A DNA stretch of 64,000 nucleotides from contig NZ_AUCP01000014.1 of NCBI RefSeq assembly GCF_000429825.1, positions 44,421 to 108,420 on the forward strand, in the 5' to 3' direction. Made by a program: the position numbers and the translations under genes. This stretch comes from Cohnella thermotolerans DSM 17683 (GTDB lineage: Bacteria > Bacillota > Bacilli > Paenibacillales > Paenibacillaceae). Positions 1 through 7,564 of this stretch are shown piece by piece (the stretch's first letter is position 1; the number at the start of each line of letters is the position of its first letter). The notes under the pieces were generated by a model. It was not told the origin of the DNA. It saw only the letters and a list, made by a program, of their open reading frames with translations, and searched no databases.

Positions 1-539
1 AGAAAGGTCGGAATGCTGAAGAGGACGGTAAGCAGAAAAATCAAGAAAAAATAAATCCGCAGTTCCCCGAACTGAAGCTGAATATCCGGCCGCAAAAACA
101 GCGCGTACGCTTCCTCCCCGTCCTGCAGCCGCACGCCCACCGAGTTGCTCAGGCTGTTCTCGAAATAACCGGTCAGGAAGGGATAATCGGGATACTCCGC
201 AACCCCGTGGTACACTTCGCCCTCCAGCACGATACGCTTGATATCGTCCGAGAGCTTCCCTTTGCGGAACGGGTGGCCGAAGAACATCTCGTTCCTGTTC
301 CGGTCGACCAGATAAATCTGGTAACCGAGCGCGGCCGTATGGCTCAAATATTCTCCGAGCATGGCCGGATTACGCTCTGCGAATGCGCGTATTTCTTCGG
401 CTATTCCCGTCAGCTTGGCGTCCGTCAGAGGCTTCAGCTTCCAATGATAATAGACGTTGGAGACATAGAAGCCCAGCAGCGTGCTGAGCGCAACCGTATA
501 CACGATAAGAACGAAGACGCGAAAATAGAGCGACTTCAT
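1..539 (-). CDS. HssS-like sensor histidine kinase, partial (N-terminal 179 residues)
   Basis: The gene runs off the left edge, so only the sensor part is visible. It starts MKSLYFRVFVLIVYTVALST, giving a first membrane segment at about residues 5-22. An extracytoplasmic domain of about 135 residues follows, then a second membrane segment at about 160-178 (FFLIFLLTVLFSIPTF). This layout is that of HssS-type heme-stress sensor kinases. The HAMP, dimerisation and ATPase domains lie outside the window. Its ATG overlaps the stop codon of the upstream response regulator (ATGA), so the two are translationally coupled. The HssS assignment leans on the partner regulator rather than on kinase-domain residues, which cannot be seen. 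Confidence 0.8.
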   Translation of the reverse strand, partial: MKSLYFRVFVLIVYTVALSTLLGFYVSNVYYHWKLKPLTDAKLTGIAEEIRAFAERNPAMLGEYLSHTAALGYQIYLVDRNRNEMFFGHPFRKGKLSDDIKRIVLEGEVYHGVAEYPDYPFLTGYFENSLSNSVGVRLQDGEEAYALFLRPDIQLQFGELRIYFFLIFLLTVLFSIPTF

Positions 540-1213
540 AGCTCCGGAACCTCGATTTTGTACCCGATCCCTCTCACCGTATGGATGATGAAGTTGTTCT
601 CGCTGCCGATGAAGCGTTTGCGCAATCGTTTGATATGCACGTCCACCGTCCGCTCGTCGCCGGCGTAATCCGCTCCCCATACGAGCCGAATCAGATCATC
701 GCGCGAGAACAGACGTCCCGGATATTGCGCCATCTGGGCCAGAAGCTCGAATTCCTTGAGCGGCAGCAGCACAACGGTATCGCCGTCGATCACCTCATGA
801 TTCTGGAGATCGATCACAAGCCGATTCAGTCTGATCTTGTCGCTCGAAGGCACCGAATAGCGGCGGAACAGCGCCTTGATTCGAAACAGCAGCTCCGGCA
901 GCTCGTACGGCTTGGTCACGTAGTCGTCCGTACCGCTAAGATACCCCTGCGTCTTATCGGACAACTGGTCTCTTGCCGTCAGCAGAATGATCGGGATATC
1001 GTAGCTGTCCCTTATGTATTCGCACAAGGTCAGACCGTCGATCTTGGGCATCATGATGTCGAGAATCGCCAGATCGATCGGGTGCTCCTTCAGCACGGCA
1101 ATCGCTTCCTCGCCGTCCTGCGCTTCCAGAACCCTGAATCCCTGTCTGGTCATGTAATGATTCAGAAGCGACCGGTTATGAACATCGTCATCTGTAATCA
1201 ACAGCTGCTTCAT
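536..1213 (-). CDS. HssR-like OmpR-family response regulator
   Basis: The protein has 225 residues. The receiver domain (about 1-115) has the acidic pocket at residues 8-10, phosphoacceptor D52 in LDIMMP and lysine in TKPYE. The C-terminal winged helix (about 125-222) has the typical GDERTVDVHIKRLRK signature. The segment SGTDDYVTKP and the DNA-binding helix are close to HssR, the heme-responsive regulator of Gram-positive bacteria. The downstream kinase overlaps by ATGA. About 140 bp upstream is a promoter covered by a Fur box, so expression is probably repressed by iron. Response regulator: certain. HssR subtype: likely. Heme as the signal: inferred. Confidence 0.9.
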   Translation of the reverse strand: MKQLLITDDDVHNRSLLNHYMTRQGFRVLEAQDGEEAIAVLKEHPIDLAILDIMMPKIDGLTLCEYIRDSYDIPIILLTARDQLSDKTQGYLSGTDDYVTKPYELPELLFRIKALFRRYSVPSSDKIRLNRLVIDLQNHEVIDGDTVVLLPLKEFELLAQMAQYPGRLFSRDDLIRLVWGADYAGDERTVDVHIKRLRKRFIGSENNFIIHTVRGIGYKIEVPEL

Positions 1214-1355
1214 GCTCCATCATCCACCTGTTAAGCGCGGAATTTCTTTCCTATATTGATTGACCCGACCAAACTTCCGGATGCTTCGATCGAACCGAGC
1301 TCATCCATTTTGATATTTTTTTCAATATTTAGGTTATTAAAGCAATCTCACCCCC

Positions 1356-1385
1356 ATTATAATCGATATTGATTATCATTATCAA
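1356..1385 (-). promoter_or_regulatory. Fur-box promoter of the HssRS-like operon
   Basis: On the minus strand, TTGATA (1385-1380) and TATAAT (1361-1356) are spaced by 18 bp. The 19 bp at 1365-1383 match the classical Fur consensus GATAATGATAATCATTATC at 17 positions and fill the spacer and part of the -35. Such a promoter should be shut when Fur-Fe(II) binds. The leader to the regulator ATG is about 140 nt. Sequence match is direct; regulation is inferred. Confidence 0.75.
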
Positions 1386-1554
1386 TTAAAAAAGATCGCA
1401 TTTGGCTCGCCTCTGTACCGTGATTGTAAAAGTGAATTATGAACGGTGTGTGAATATCAAATTACAACCCATCGATCGGCGCGGCGGGTCCGTTCGACCG
1501 GAGACGATTCAGAATTGAATTTGGGCGAGGCTTAGGAATTCTGGCGCGAATAAA

Positions 1555-1594
1555 CCGGAAACGGCGGCCCCCGATCTGGAGACTGCCGTTTCCG
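1555..1594 (-). terminator. Possible terminator hairpin after the truncated flavodoxin operon
   Basis: CGGAAACGGC and GCCGTTTCCG form a 10-12 bp stem with a loop of about 14 nt. Read on the minus strand it is followed only by a short T-containing stretch (GTTTATT), so it is a weak intrinsic terminator at best. Confidence 0.35.
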
Positions 1595-1734
1595 TCCGCT
1601 GCGAGTTATCCTTGTATGAGAGAGCAAATCAGCTCGCGGCACCGCGTCTACTCCCGGATGAGATCCAGACCGAATCGACCCGAGCGGCAGCCATAGCGGA
1701 TCGCCCGCCCGGGCGCGGCCGCAGGTCGCGCCGT

Positions 1735-1923
1735 TCAACCCCATCCGTCCCCCCGTTCCCGGAGCGAGTCCGCAGACTTGTCGCGCCCCACCGGATGAAC
1801 CAGAAGCTCGATCAACGAGAGCTGCTCTTTATCCTCACCGCGCCCTCCCAGTCGTTCCGCCTCGCCGTCAAGATCTGCCTCCTGCTCCTTCATCGTTTGG
1901 TAGATTTGATATAAAAGTCCCAT
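1735..1923 (-). CDS. Small hypothetical protein, Fur-controlled operon
   Basis: A 62-residue frame starts with ATG behind a strong ribosome site (AAGGGAGAACAAGGAG). It lies 39 nt downstream of the truncated flavodoxin stop, so the two probably share a transcript. The product is acidic at the N-terminus (MKEQEADLDGEAERL) and charged throughout, with no membrane segment or cysteine motif. I do not recognise a family. It could be a real small protein or the head of a decayed gene; the good ribosome site is the main support. Confidence 0.4.
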   Translation of the reverse strand: MGLLYQIYQTMKEQEADLDGEAERLGGRGEDKEQLSLIELLVHPVGRDKSADSLRERGDGWG

Positions 1924-1962
1924 CTCCTTGTTCTCCCTTCGCTTATTGGTTTCGGTCTGCCT

Positions 1963-2247
1963 TTAGCGGACGCCGGTGAGATGCCGGACAAATTGCCTGC
2001 CGAACTGTCTGCACGCTTCCTTCTCCTGCGGACTCGGCGTCAGCTCGATCTTCAGCCCCGGCGCGACTACTTCGGCTCCCAGTTGGCGCAGCTTGTCGAT
2101 CAGCGTATCGACAGCCGCGCCGCGAGCCGGGTAGCGGGAGTCGCACGAGCCGAACACCGCCGCCTGCTTGCGTTCCAGCCGCAGTTCGTCCAACTCGTCG
2201 TAAAAATCCAAAAATTCGTCCGGCGGAACGAACAGAGCATGTGTCAC
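1963..2247 (-). CDS. Flavodoxin, N-terminally truncated
   Basis: The 94 residues match the C-terminal two thirds of a short-chain flavodoxin. PPDEFLDFYDELDE, AAVFGSCDSRYP (the FMN-contacting loop near the isoalloxazine ring) and LKIELTPSPQE are all recognisable. The first 50-60 residues, with the T/S-x-T-G-N-T phosphate loop that anchors FMN, are absent. Flavodoxins are normally about 150 residues. Even so, a GTG start with AGAAAGG at good spacing and a Fur-box promoter sit directly in front, so the short form may be expressed. Flavodoxin replaces ferredoxin under iron limitation, which fits Fur control. Whether the protein still binds FMN is doubtful; it may be a pseudogene that acquired a start. 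Confidence 0.65.
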   Translation of the reverse strand: MTHALFVPPDEFLDFYDELDELRLERKQAAVFGSCDSRYPARGAAVDTLIDKLRQLGAEVVAPGLKIELTPSPQEKEACRQFGRQFVRHLTGVR

Positions 2248-2263
2248 GATCGCTGCCTTTCTA

Positions 2264-2302
2264 CATAGTAATTGATAATGATTCTCATTGTCAATTACTA
2301 TG
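2264..2302. promoter_or_regulatory. 39-bp palindrome: Fur box with overlapping divergent promoters
   Basis: The arms pair over 18 positions with one mismatch, from CATAGTAATTGA on the left to TCAATTACTATG on the right. The core GATAATGATTCTCATTGTC matches the Fur consensus at 16 of 19. Because of the symmetry it carries a promoter on each strand: minus TTGACA (2294-2289) and TACTAT (2270-2265), plus TTGATA (2272-2277) and TACTAT (2296-2301), both with 18-bp spacers. The minus promoter serves the flavodoxin fragment. No gene remains on the plus side. Confidence 0.75.
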
Positions 2303-2646
2303 TGTAAAAATAGCGGACCTTTGGCAAAACAGCGGCTGCCAGATTCGCTGCGGTGAGGAAATCGAAGCCATCCATAAATATTCTTTTGGTCAAGAACGAA
2401 AATATCTTAATTGTACTTCTTCAAGCAGGAACCTTATCATTTAATTCAAATAGTCGCATAAATATACGGTTTTCTGTTTGCGGCGAACCGCACGATCTGG
2501 AAGAGCGAACAGGTGGTAACAAATGAACACACGACTTGGGAAAGCGAGTAAACAACAAGTGGTACCTTCCAACTGGGCGACGGGATCTCGAACATGATAC
2601 TGCCGACGTCCCGAATCGCTATGCTCTCGAGGCATAAGGTTTGCAG
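2303..2646. other. Intergenic stretch with no supported gene
   Basis: The frames here have no family signature and no convincing ribosome site. The stretch lies between a Fur palindrome and a siderophore-permease remnant, so it is probably what is left of deleted iron-uptake genes. Confidence 0.45.
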
Positions 2647-2726
2647 TCAACGCCTGGTCATCAGATAGAGGAAATAAGGAGCGCCGGTCAATGCGGTTCC
2701 CGCCACGCCGCCGGCGTATTCCCCAT
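2647..2726 (-). pseudogene. Remnant of a FecCD-family siderophore ABC permease (last ~25 codons)
   Basis: The minus strand encodes GEYAGGVAGTALTGAPYFLY followed by LMTRR and a stop. This resembles the conserved end of FecCD/BtuC permeases, where a T-A-L-x-G-A-P-x-F-x-Y-L segment precedes a basic tail. The reading frame is not continued upstream, so only the tail survives. With two Fur boxes nearby, it suggests that an iron-siderophore transporter once stood here. Confidence 0.5.
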
Positions 2727-2756
2727 TATATTTATCGGATTATATACAAAAGAATA

Positions 2757-2786
2757 TTGACGACTATACCGTCCGGACAGTATAGT
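2757..2786 (+). promoter_or_regulatory. Promoter and TetR operator of the tetR gene
   Basis: TTGACG (2757-2762) and TATAGT (2781-2786) are spaced by 18 bp. The 24 bp at 2763-2786 form a near-perfect palindrome, ACTATAC-cg-TCCGGA-ca-GTATAGT, that fills the spacer and the -10 box. This is a classic TetR-type autoregulatory layout; GGAGGTG and the ATG follow within 20 bp. Confidence 0.75.
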
Positions 2787-2803
2787 AAATCTGGAGGTGC
2801 TCC

Positions 2804-3355
2804 ATGAACCAAAATTCGAAACGTGCCGCGATTCTGAAGGTAGCCTGCCGACTGGTGAGACAACTTGGCGCAGCTCACCTGACCCTCGATGCGGTCGCCA
2901 AAGAAGCAGGGGTAAGCAAAGGGGGATTGCTGTACCACTTTCCTACCAAAGAATCGTTGATCCAGGCGGCATTGGACGATTTCCTGGACCGTTTCGACTC
3001 CGAGACGGACGCCGAGGCTTTGCGCAATCCGGCCCTCGATAACCGCTGGGCTCAAGCCTACCTGATCAAGACGTTCGACATCGACAAGGACGACCTTGAG
3101 ATGAGCTTCGGCATTTTGGCTGCCGCTTCGAATCAACCGGCCATGCTGGATCCGATGCGCGAGCGTTACGTGCTTTGGCAGAGCCGAATGACGGCGGAAT
3201 GCAAGGACCCGGTCGAAGCGACGGTGGCCCGGCTGGCGGCGGACGGACTGTTTTTCTGCGAGCTGTTCGGTTTTGCGCCGCTCGAACCGCAGTTGCGTTC
3301 CGAGGTTCTGGCCTACTTGTTGAAAATGGTGAAAAGCCGTGATCAGAACGAGTAA
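2804..3355 (+). CDS. TetR/AcrR-family transcriptional regulator
   Basis: The product has 183 residues. The N-terminal helix-turn-helix (about 8-54) is typical of TetR: LTLDAVAKEAGVSKGGLLYH followed by FPTKESLI. The C-terminal half (about 75-175) resembles the ligand/dimer domain often found with AcrR-like efflux regulators. The ATG follows a GGAGGTG site. A 24-bp palindrome covering the promoter is the likely binding site, so it probably represses itself. The ssu-like operon begins about 180 bp downstream on the same strand and might be read from the same transcript, but a direct role in sulfonate control is only a guess. Confidence 0.9.
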   Translation: MNQNSKRAAILKVACRLVRQLGAAHLTLDAVAKEAGVSKGGLLYHFPTKESLIQAALDDFLDRFDSETDAEALRNPALDNRWAQAYLIKTFDIDKDDLEMSFGILAAASNQPAMLDPMRERYVLWQSRMTAECKDPVEATVARLAADGLFFCELFGFAPLEPQLRSEVLAYLLKMVKSRDQNE

Positions 3356-3447
3356 CGGTTGGCTTCGGGTCGTTATCGGCGGACTTCCGGATGTCGGGTG
3401 AGCCCGATTCATATCATCGCTGTCGGCTCCGCCCTGCCCGTGCGGCA

Positions 3448-3466
3448 TCCGCCGGATAACGGCGGA
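3448..3466 (+). other. Inverted repeat between tetR and the ssu-like operon
   Basis: TCCGCCG-gataa-CGGCGGA forms a perfect 7-bp stem with a 5-nt loop. No T-run follows, so it is either a weak terminator for tetR or an operator ahead of the transporter operon. Confidence 0.3.
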
Positions 3467-3538
3467 CCGTCGGATTTCACGCCTCAAACCCAACTATGTC
3501 AATGTGTTTAATTTGTATACGGCGAAGGAAGTGATCGT

Positions 3539-4348
3539 TTGGCTGCACCGTTGTCTCGTCCCTTAAAAGTCAGCCGATCCAAAGGTTATGTTCTATATTT
3601 TACCGTCTCCTGCTGCTCTGTCCTGGCTCTCTTCACGATCTGGTGGATCGCCAGCCATTATGGATGGGTAAATCCCCTGTTCCTGCCCTCGCCTGCTGAC
3701 GTCTGGTCGGCATTCACGGATATCGCACGTGAAGGTTACAAGGGCAGTACCCTGCTGGGACATGTCGGAGCAAGCCTGCGGCGAATTCTGATTGCCATGT
3801 TCTTCGTGTTCGTCACCGCCGTTCCGCTGGGTATCGTATGCGGGAGAAGCCGCCTGGTCCGAGCCGTCTTCGATCCGATCATCGAGTTTTACCGGCCGCT
3901 TCCTCCTTTGGCCTATTACTCGCTGCTCGTGCTTTGGTTCGGCATCGGAGATACGTCCAAAGTGATCCTGCTGTTCTTAAGCGGATTTGCGCCGATGTTT
4001 ATCGCTGCCGTATACAGCGCCAGGCGTATCCCCGCCGACCGGATCAACGGCGCCAGGTCCTTGGGCGCGAACGGATTCCGGCTGTATGCATTTGTCATTT
4101 TCCCTTCCTGTCTCCCCGACTTGCTGACCGGCTTCCGGACGGCGGTTGGCGTCACGTACGCCACACTGGTGGCCGCGGAGATGGTCGCCGCGGTATCGGG
4201 AATCGGCTGGATGGCGCTCGACGCGAGCAAATACTTGCGAAGCGACATCATTTACGCCGTCATCATCATTATGGGCATCATCGCGATTCTCATCGATTCG
4301 GCCATCCGGCTGCTGATTCGCCGGGTATCGCCATGGATCGAACAATAA
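3539..4348 (+). CDS. ssuC: ABC transporter permease, sulfonate/taurine type (SsuC/TauC-like)
   Basis: A 269-residue inner-membrane permease with about six membrane segments. The conserved cytoplasmic EAA-type loop lies near residues 170-190 (ARRIPADRINGARSLGANG). The segment YRPLPPLAYYSLLVLWFGIG is characteristic of the SsuC/TauC/NrtB family. The start is TTG behind GAAGGA. It is followed by a binding protein, an ATPase and an SsuD monooxygenase with short gaps, so the family assignment to sulfonate uptake is strong. The exact sulfonate cannot be read from the sequence. Confidence 0.88.
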   Translation: MAAPLSRPLKVSRSKGYVLYFTVSCCSVLALFTIWWIASHYGWVNPLFLPSPADVWSAFTDIAREGYKGSTLLGHVGASLRRILIAMFFVFVTAVPLGIVCGRSRLVRAVFDPIIEFYRPLPPLAYYSLLVLWFGIGDTSKVILLFLSGFAPMFIAAVYSARRIPADRINGARSLGANGFRLYAFVIFPSCLPDLLTGFRTAVGVTYATLVAAEMVAAVSGIGWMALDASKYLRSDIIYAVIIIMGIIAILIDSAIRLLIRRVSPWIEQ

Positions 4349-4375
4349 ACCAAACGATTATAAGGAGCGATTAAC

Positions 4376-5470
4376 ATGAACGGATTGAACCGCAAGCTTT
4401 CCCGTCTGCTCGCTTTGTCCCTGATGACTGTCCTGCTGTTGGCTGTCGCCGCCTGCGGCGCCAAAAATGAAACGTCCGACGTCTCCGGCAATCCGGGCCA
4501 AGCTTCCTCTGCGGCCGCTCCGTCCACGAAAGCGGCACCCGAGCTGCCGAAGGAGATTCGGATCGGCTATCAAGTGTCCCCGAACGGCGAGCTGATGGCT
4601 AAAGCTCTCGGCCTTGCCGAGAAAAAATTTCCGGGCGTCAAAATTTCCTGGTTGAAATTCGACTCCGGACGGGACGTCAATACGGCTATCGCCAGCGGAA
4701 GCATTGATTTCGGGCTTGTCGGCACGCCCCCGGGCGCTTCCGGAATCGCACAGGGATTGCCGGATCAAATTTATTACATTCACGACGTCATCGGGGACAG
4801 CGAAGCCCTCGTCGTCCAGAGCAAATCCGGGATAGCAAGCCTCCAGGATCTGAAGGGCAAGACGATTGCCACGACATTCGGCTCCACGTCGCACTTCAGT
4901 CTGCTGTCGGCGTTGAAACAGGCAAACATCGATCCTTCGACAATAAAAATCATCGACATGCAGGCACCCGATCTGGCGGCAGCCTGGCAGCGCGGAGACA
5001 TCGACGGCGCCTACACGTGGCAGCCCGTCCAATCCAAATTGCTTGCTGCCGGGGGCAAGGTCATCATTACGTCCAAGGAAGTGGCCGACAAGGGCGCGCT
5101 GACCGGCGAGTTCGGCGTGGTGCACAACGATTTTCTCGCGAAATACCCGAATGTGGTGAAGCAATACATCGAGGTGCTTGACGAAGGAACCAAATATTAC
5201 CGAGACCATCCGAAGGAAGCCTCCGAGGCGCTCTCCAAAGAGCTGGGCCTCACACCGGAAGAGACGCTCAAAGCCATGAACGAAATCACCGTGCTTGACG
5301 CTTCCCAGCAAACGGACGAGAAATATATGGGCACGCCCGACAAACCTGGCGCGTTCGGCGCCTTATTGAAGGCTACCGCCGATTTTCTGGTCGAGCAACA
5401 ATCGATCAAAAGCGCGCCGGACGTTTCCGTCTTCCAAAAAGCGATCCGTAACGATCTGTACGTACAATAA
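4376..5470 (+). CDS. ssuA: Sulfonate/taurine ABC transporter substrate-binding lipoprotein
   Basis: A 364-residue binding protein of the NMT1/TauA type. The signal peptide ends in the lipobox LLAVAAC, so Cys27 should be lipidated and the protein tethered outside the membrane. The mature part begins EIRIGYQVSPNGELMAKALG and contains IASGSIDFGLVGTPPGASGI, the typical ligand-pocket motif of taurine/aliphatic sulfonate receptors. It lies 27 nt after the permease and 19 nt before the ATPase. The neighbouring SsuD enzyme supports an alkanesulfonate or taurine ligand. The long acidic/alanine linker after the lipobox is usual for such proteins. Confidence 0.9.
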   Translation: MNGLNRKLSRLLALSLMTVLLLAVAACGAKNETSDVSGNPGQASSAAAPSTKAAPELPKEIRIGYQVSPNGELMAKALGLAEKKFPGVKISWLKFDSGRDVNTAIASGSIDFGLVGTPPGASGIAQGLPDQIYYIHDVIGDSEALVVQSKSGIASLQDLKGKTIATTFGSTSHFSLLSALKQANIDPSTIKIIDMQAPDLAAAWQRGDIDGAYTWQPVQSKLLAAGGKVIITSKEVADKGALTGEFGVVHNDFLAKYPNVVKQYIEVLDEGTKYYRDHPKEASEALSKELGLTPEETLKAMNEITVLDASQQTDEKYMGTPDKPGAFGALLKATADFLVEQQSIKSAPDVSVFQKAIRNDLYVQ

Positions 5471-5489
5471 AACAAGGTAGGGAGGCTGC

Positions 5490-6311
5490 ATGATCATGGG
5501 AACCCGTGCGGTAAATGCGGCTGAGACGGTGGAAGCGGGAGTTCGGCTGACGGATATCTCATTGGCGTATGGCGATGGTGCCGGCGGACGGCCGGTGCTT
5601 CAAGGGGTCAACTTCACCTTGCGGCCCGACGATTTCGTCTGCGTGCTGGGACCCTCGGGGTGCGGCAAGTCGTCCCTGCTCCATATTATTGCGGGATACC
5701 TCCGGCCTACGGAAGGCACGGTCCGGATCAACGGCGTTTTGCATACAAGGCCCGATCCGCAAGTCGGCGTCGTGTTTCAGCATCATAATTTGTTTCCATG
5801 GCTCTCAATCTCGGAAAATGTCGCTTTCGGACTACGCATGGCGGGCATACCCAGAAAAGAACGGATGCGCCGGACTGCCGATTATCTCTCCCTTGTCGGT
5901 CTGGAGTCGGCCGCGTCTCTCCTGCCGCATCAGCTCTCCGGCGGCATGAAACAGCGGGCGGCATTGGCGAGAACGCTGGCCGCGGAGCCAAGCATCGTGC
6001 TTATGGATGAGCCGTTTAGCGCGCTGGACGCCTTAACCAGGGAATCGATGCAGCAGCATCTGATCGGCATCTGGCAGCGTACTCGGACGTGCATCTTCTT
6101 CATCACGCACGATGTCGATGAAGCGCTTCTGCTGGGGCGACGGATCATGGTGATGCAGCCGGGCCCCGGGCGCTTCGTCGAGGATTTCGAGAATCCGCTG
6201 TGCCAGGCGGAAATCGGCTTGCCCCTTCATGAGCTGCGCGCCGCAAAGGAATATATCCCGCTGCGTCAACGTTTAATGATGTCCATCGCTGGCGATAGAA
6301 CAGAATCTTAG
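5490..6311 (+). CDS. ssuB: ABC transporter ATP-binding protein, sulfonate/taurine type
   Basis: A 273-residue nucleotide-binding subunit. It shows Walker A GPSGCGKSS, the Q-loop in VGVVFQHHNLFPW, the signature LSGGMKQR, Walker B IVLMDEP and the switch histidine in FFITHDVDEA. The FPW after the Q-loop is common in SsuB/TauB/NrtD ATPases. The chosen ATG follows GGGAGG; two in-frame ATGs lie close together, so the start is uncertain by two codons. It energises uptake through the permease and binding protein upstream. Confidence 0.92.
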   Translation: MIMGTRAVNAAETVEAGVRLTDISLAYGDGAGGRPVLQGVNFTLRPDDFVCVLGPSGCGKSSLLHIIAGYLRPTEGTVRINGVLHTRPDPQVGVVFQHHNLFPWLSISENVAFGLRMAGIPRKERMRRTADYLSLVGLESAASLLPHQLSGGMKQRAALARTLAAEPSIVLMDEPFSALDALTRESMQQHLIGIWQRTRTCIFFITHDVDEALLLGRRIMVMQPGPGRFVEDFENPLCQAEIGLPLHELRAAKEYIPLRQRLMMSIAGDRTES

Positions 6312-6322
6312 GAGGAACACGC

Positions 6323-7453
6323 ATGGAGATGTTTTGGTACTTGCCCACGATGGGCGACGGACGTTATCTCGGCACGACAAAAGGCGCCAAAGTAACGGAT
6401 CTGCATTATTTTCGTCAGATTGCGCAAGCCGTGGACCGCCTCGGCTACACCGGCATGCTTGTTCCGACCGGCCATGCCTGCGAAGACGGCTGGGTCGTCG
6501 CTTCGGCGCTCATGCAGGCGACGGAGACGCTGAAGTTTCTGGTCGCCGTACGGCCCGGCGGCATATCGGTCAGCATCGCCGCACGCATGGCCGCCTCGTT
6601 CGACCGGCTGTCGTCCGGCAGGCTGCTAATCAACGTCGTGACCGGCGGCGATCCCTATGAAATGAGAGGCGACGGCATCTTCCTCTCCCACAGCGAGCGC
6701 TACGAAGCGACCGACGAGTTCCTCGACGTGTGGAAGCGTCTCATGACGGGAGAATCCGTGACCTATCATGGCAAGCATATCCGCGTAGAGAATGCCAAAC
6801 TGCAGTATGTCCCGTTCGATCGGCAGTCCCCGCCGTTGTTTATCGGCGCTTCGTCGGAGGCGGGCCATCAAGTGGCGGCCAAGCACATCGATACGTATCT
6901 GACCTGGGCCGAGACGCCTGCCATGGTAGCCGAGAAAATCGCCGACGTAAGAGCCCGCGCGCAAGCGCTGGGCCGCCGGATCAAATTCGGCCTGCGCGTG
7001 CAGATTATCGTGCGCGAAACGACCGAAGAAGCTTGGGCCGCAGCCAACCGGTTAATCCAGTACGTCTCCGAAGAAGACATCCAAGCAGCCCAAGCTCTGT
7101 TCGATCGATTCGACTCCGTCGGGCAACGCCGCATGACGCAATTGGTGCGAGACAATATGGAGCGGCTTGAAGTTAGCCCCAACCTTTGGGCGGGCATCGG
7201 GCAGGTGCGGGGCGGCGTCGGCACGGCGCTCGTGGGCAATCCGGACGAAGTGGCGGAACGATTAAAGGAGTATGCGTCTCTTGGCATCGATACGTTCATT
7301 CTGTCCGGCTACCCGCACCTGGAGGAAGCCTACCGCATTTCCGAGCTTCTTTTCCCGAAATTGCCTGTTGCTTATCCGGAACGCCGGGAAGTGTCGCCAT
7401 GGGCGCCGATGGGCGAGTTGATCGCCGAGAACCGAAAGCCAAGAGAGGCGTAG
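6323..7453 (+). CDS. ssuD: FMNH2-dependent alkanesulfonate monooxygenase SsuD
   Basis: A 376-residue bacterial-luciferase-fold enzyme, close to the usual 380 residues of SsuD. It begins MEMFWYLPTMGDGRYLGTT and carries GGISVSIAARMAASFDRLSS, LINVVTGGDP and PPLFIGASSEAGHQVAAKH, all hallmark segments. It would oxidise alkanesulfonates with O2 and reduced FMN, giving an aldehyde and sulfite for sulfur assimilation. It ends the ssuCABD-like operon, 11 nt after the ATPase, with a GGAGG site. No flavin reductase (SsuE) is encoded in the operon, so FMNH2 must come from another reductase. A bidirectional terminator follows. Confidence 0.95.
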   Translation: MEMFWYLPTMGDGRYLGTTKGAKVTDLHYFRQIAQAVDRLGYTGMLVPTGHACEDGWVVASALMQATETLKFLVAVRPGGISVSIAARMAASFDRLSSGRLLINVVTGGDPYEMRGDGIFLSHSERYEATDEFLDVWKRLMTGESVTYHGKHIRVENAKLQYVPFDRQSPPLFIGASSEAGHQVAAKHIDTYLTWAETPAMVAEKIADVRARAQALGRRIKFGLRVQIIVRETTEEAWAAANRLIQYVSEEDIQAAQALFDRFDSVGQRRMTQLVRDNMERLEVSPNLWAGIGQVRGGVGTALVGNPDEVAERLKEYASLGIDTFILSGYPHLEEAYRISELLFPKLPVAYPERREVSPWAPMGELIAENRKPREA

Positions 7454-7509
7454 GCGGAGCGGATAAGAGTCCGAATATGGTTGGCTCGCCATCGCAAGCT
7501 TTCCAGTAA

Positions 7510-7555
7510 AAAAACGCACATTGAGCGCCGGCAAAGCGAGCTCGATGTGCGTTTT
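7510..7555. terminator. Bidirectional terminator between ssuD and the M20 gene
   Basis: AAAACGCACAT and ATGTGCGTTTT pair perfectly, with GAGC/GCTC extending the stem after a small bulge. A-run and T-run flanks make it work on both strands, closing the plus ssu operon and the minus hyu operon. Confidence 0.85.
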
Positions 7556-7564
7556 CCGACTATG

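Larger units (their letters stand above)
1214..1734. other. Intergenic region without a convincing gene
   Basis: Besides the Fur-box promoter (1356-1385) and a hairpin (1555-1594), no protein gene is supported here. A 70-codon frame on the minus strand (1532-1744) overlaps the end of the preceding small ORF, but it is arginine/proline/serine-rich and matches no family I know. Confidence 0.5.

Noticed and set aside
1532..1744. 70-codon frame downstream of the small Fur-controlled ORF, with a GGGGGA upstream
   Set aside because: Overlaps the preceding stop and has a G-rich upstream stretch, but its composition is that of a random G+C-rich frame and it runs through a hairpin.
2441..2650. 69-codon minus-strand frame that ends in the FecCD tail region
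   Set aside because: It is in a different frame from the recognisable permease tail and shows no membrane segment or homology I can see.
3448..3466. Terminator of tetR
   Set aside because: The stem is perfect but short and no T-run follows, so it is kept only as an inverted repeat.
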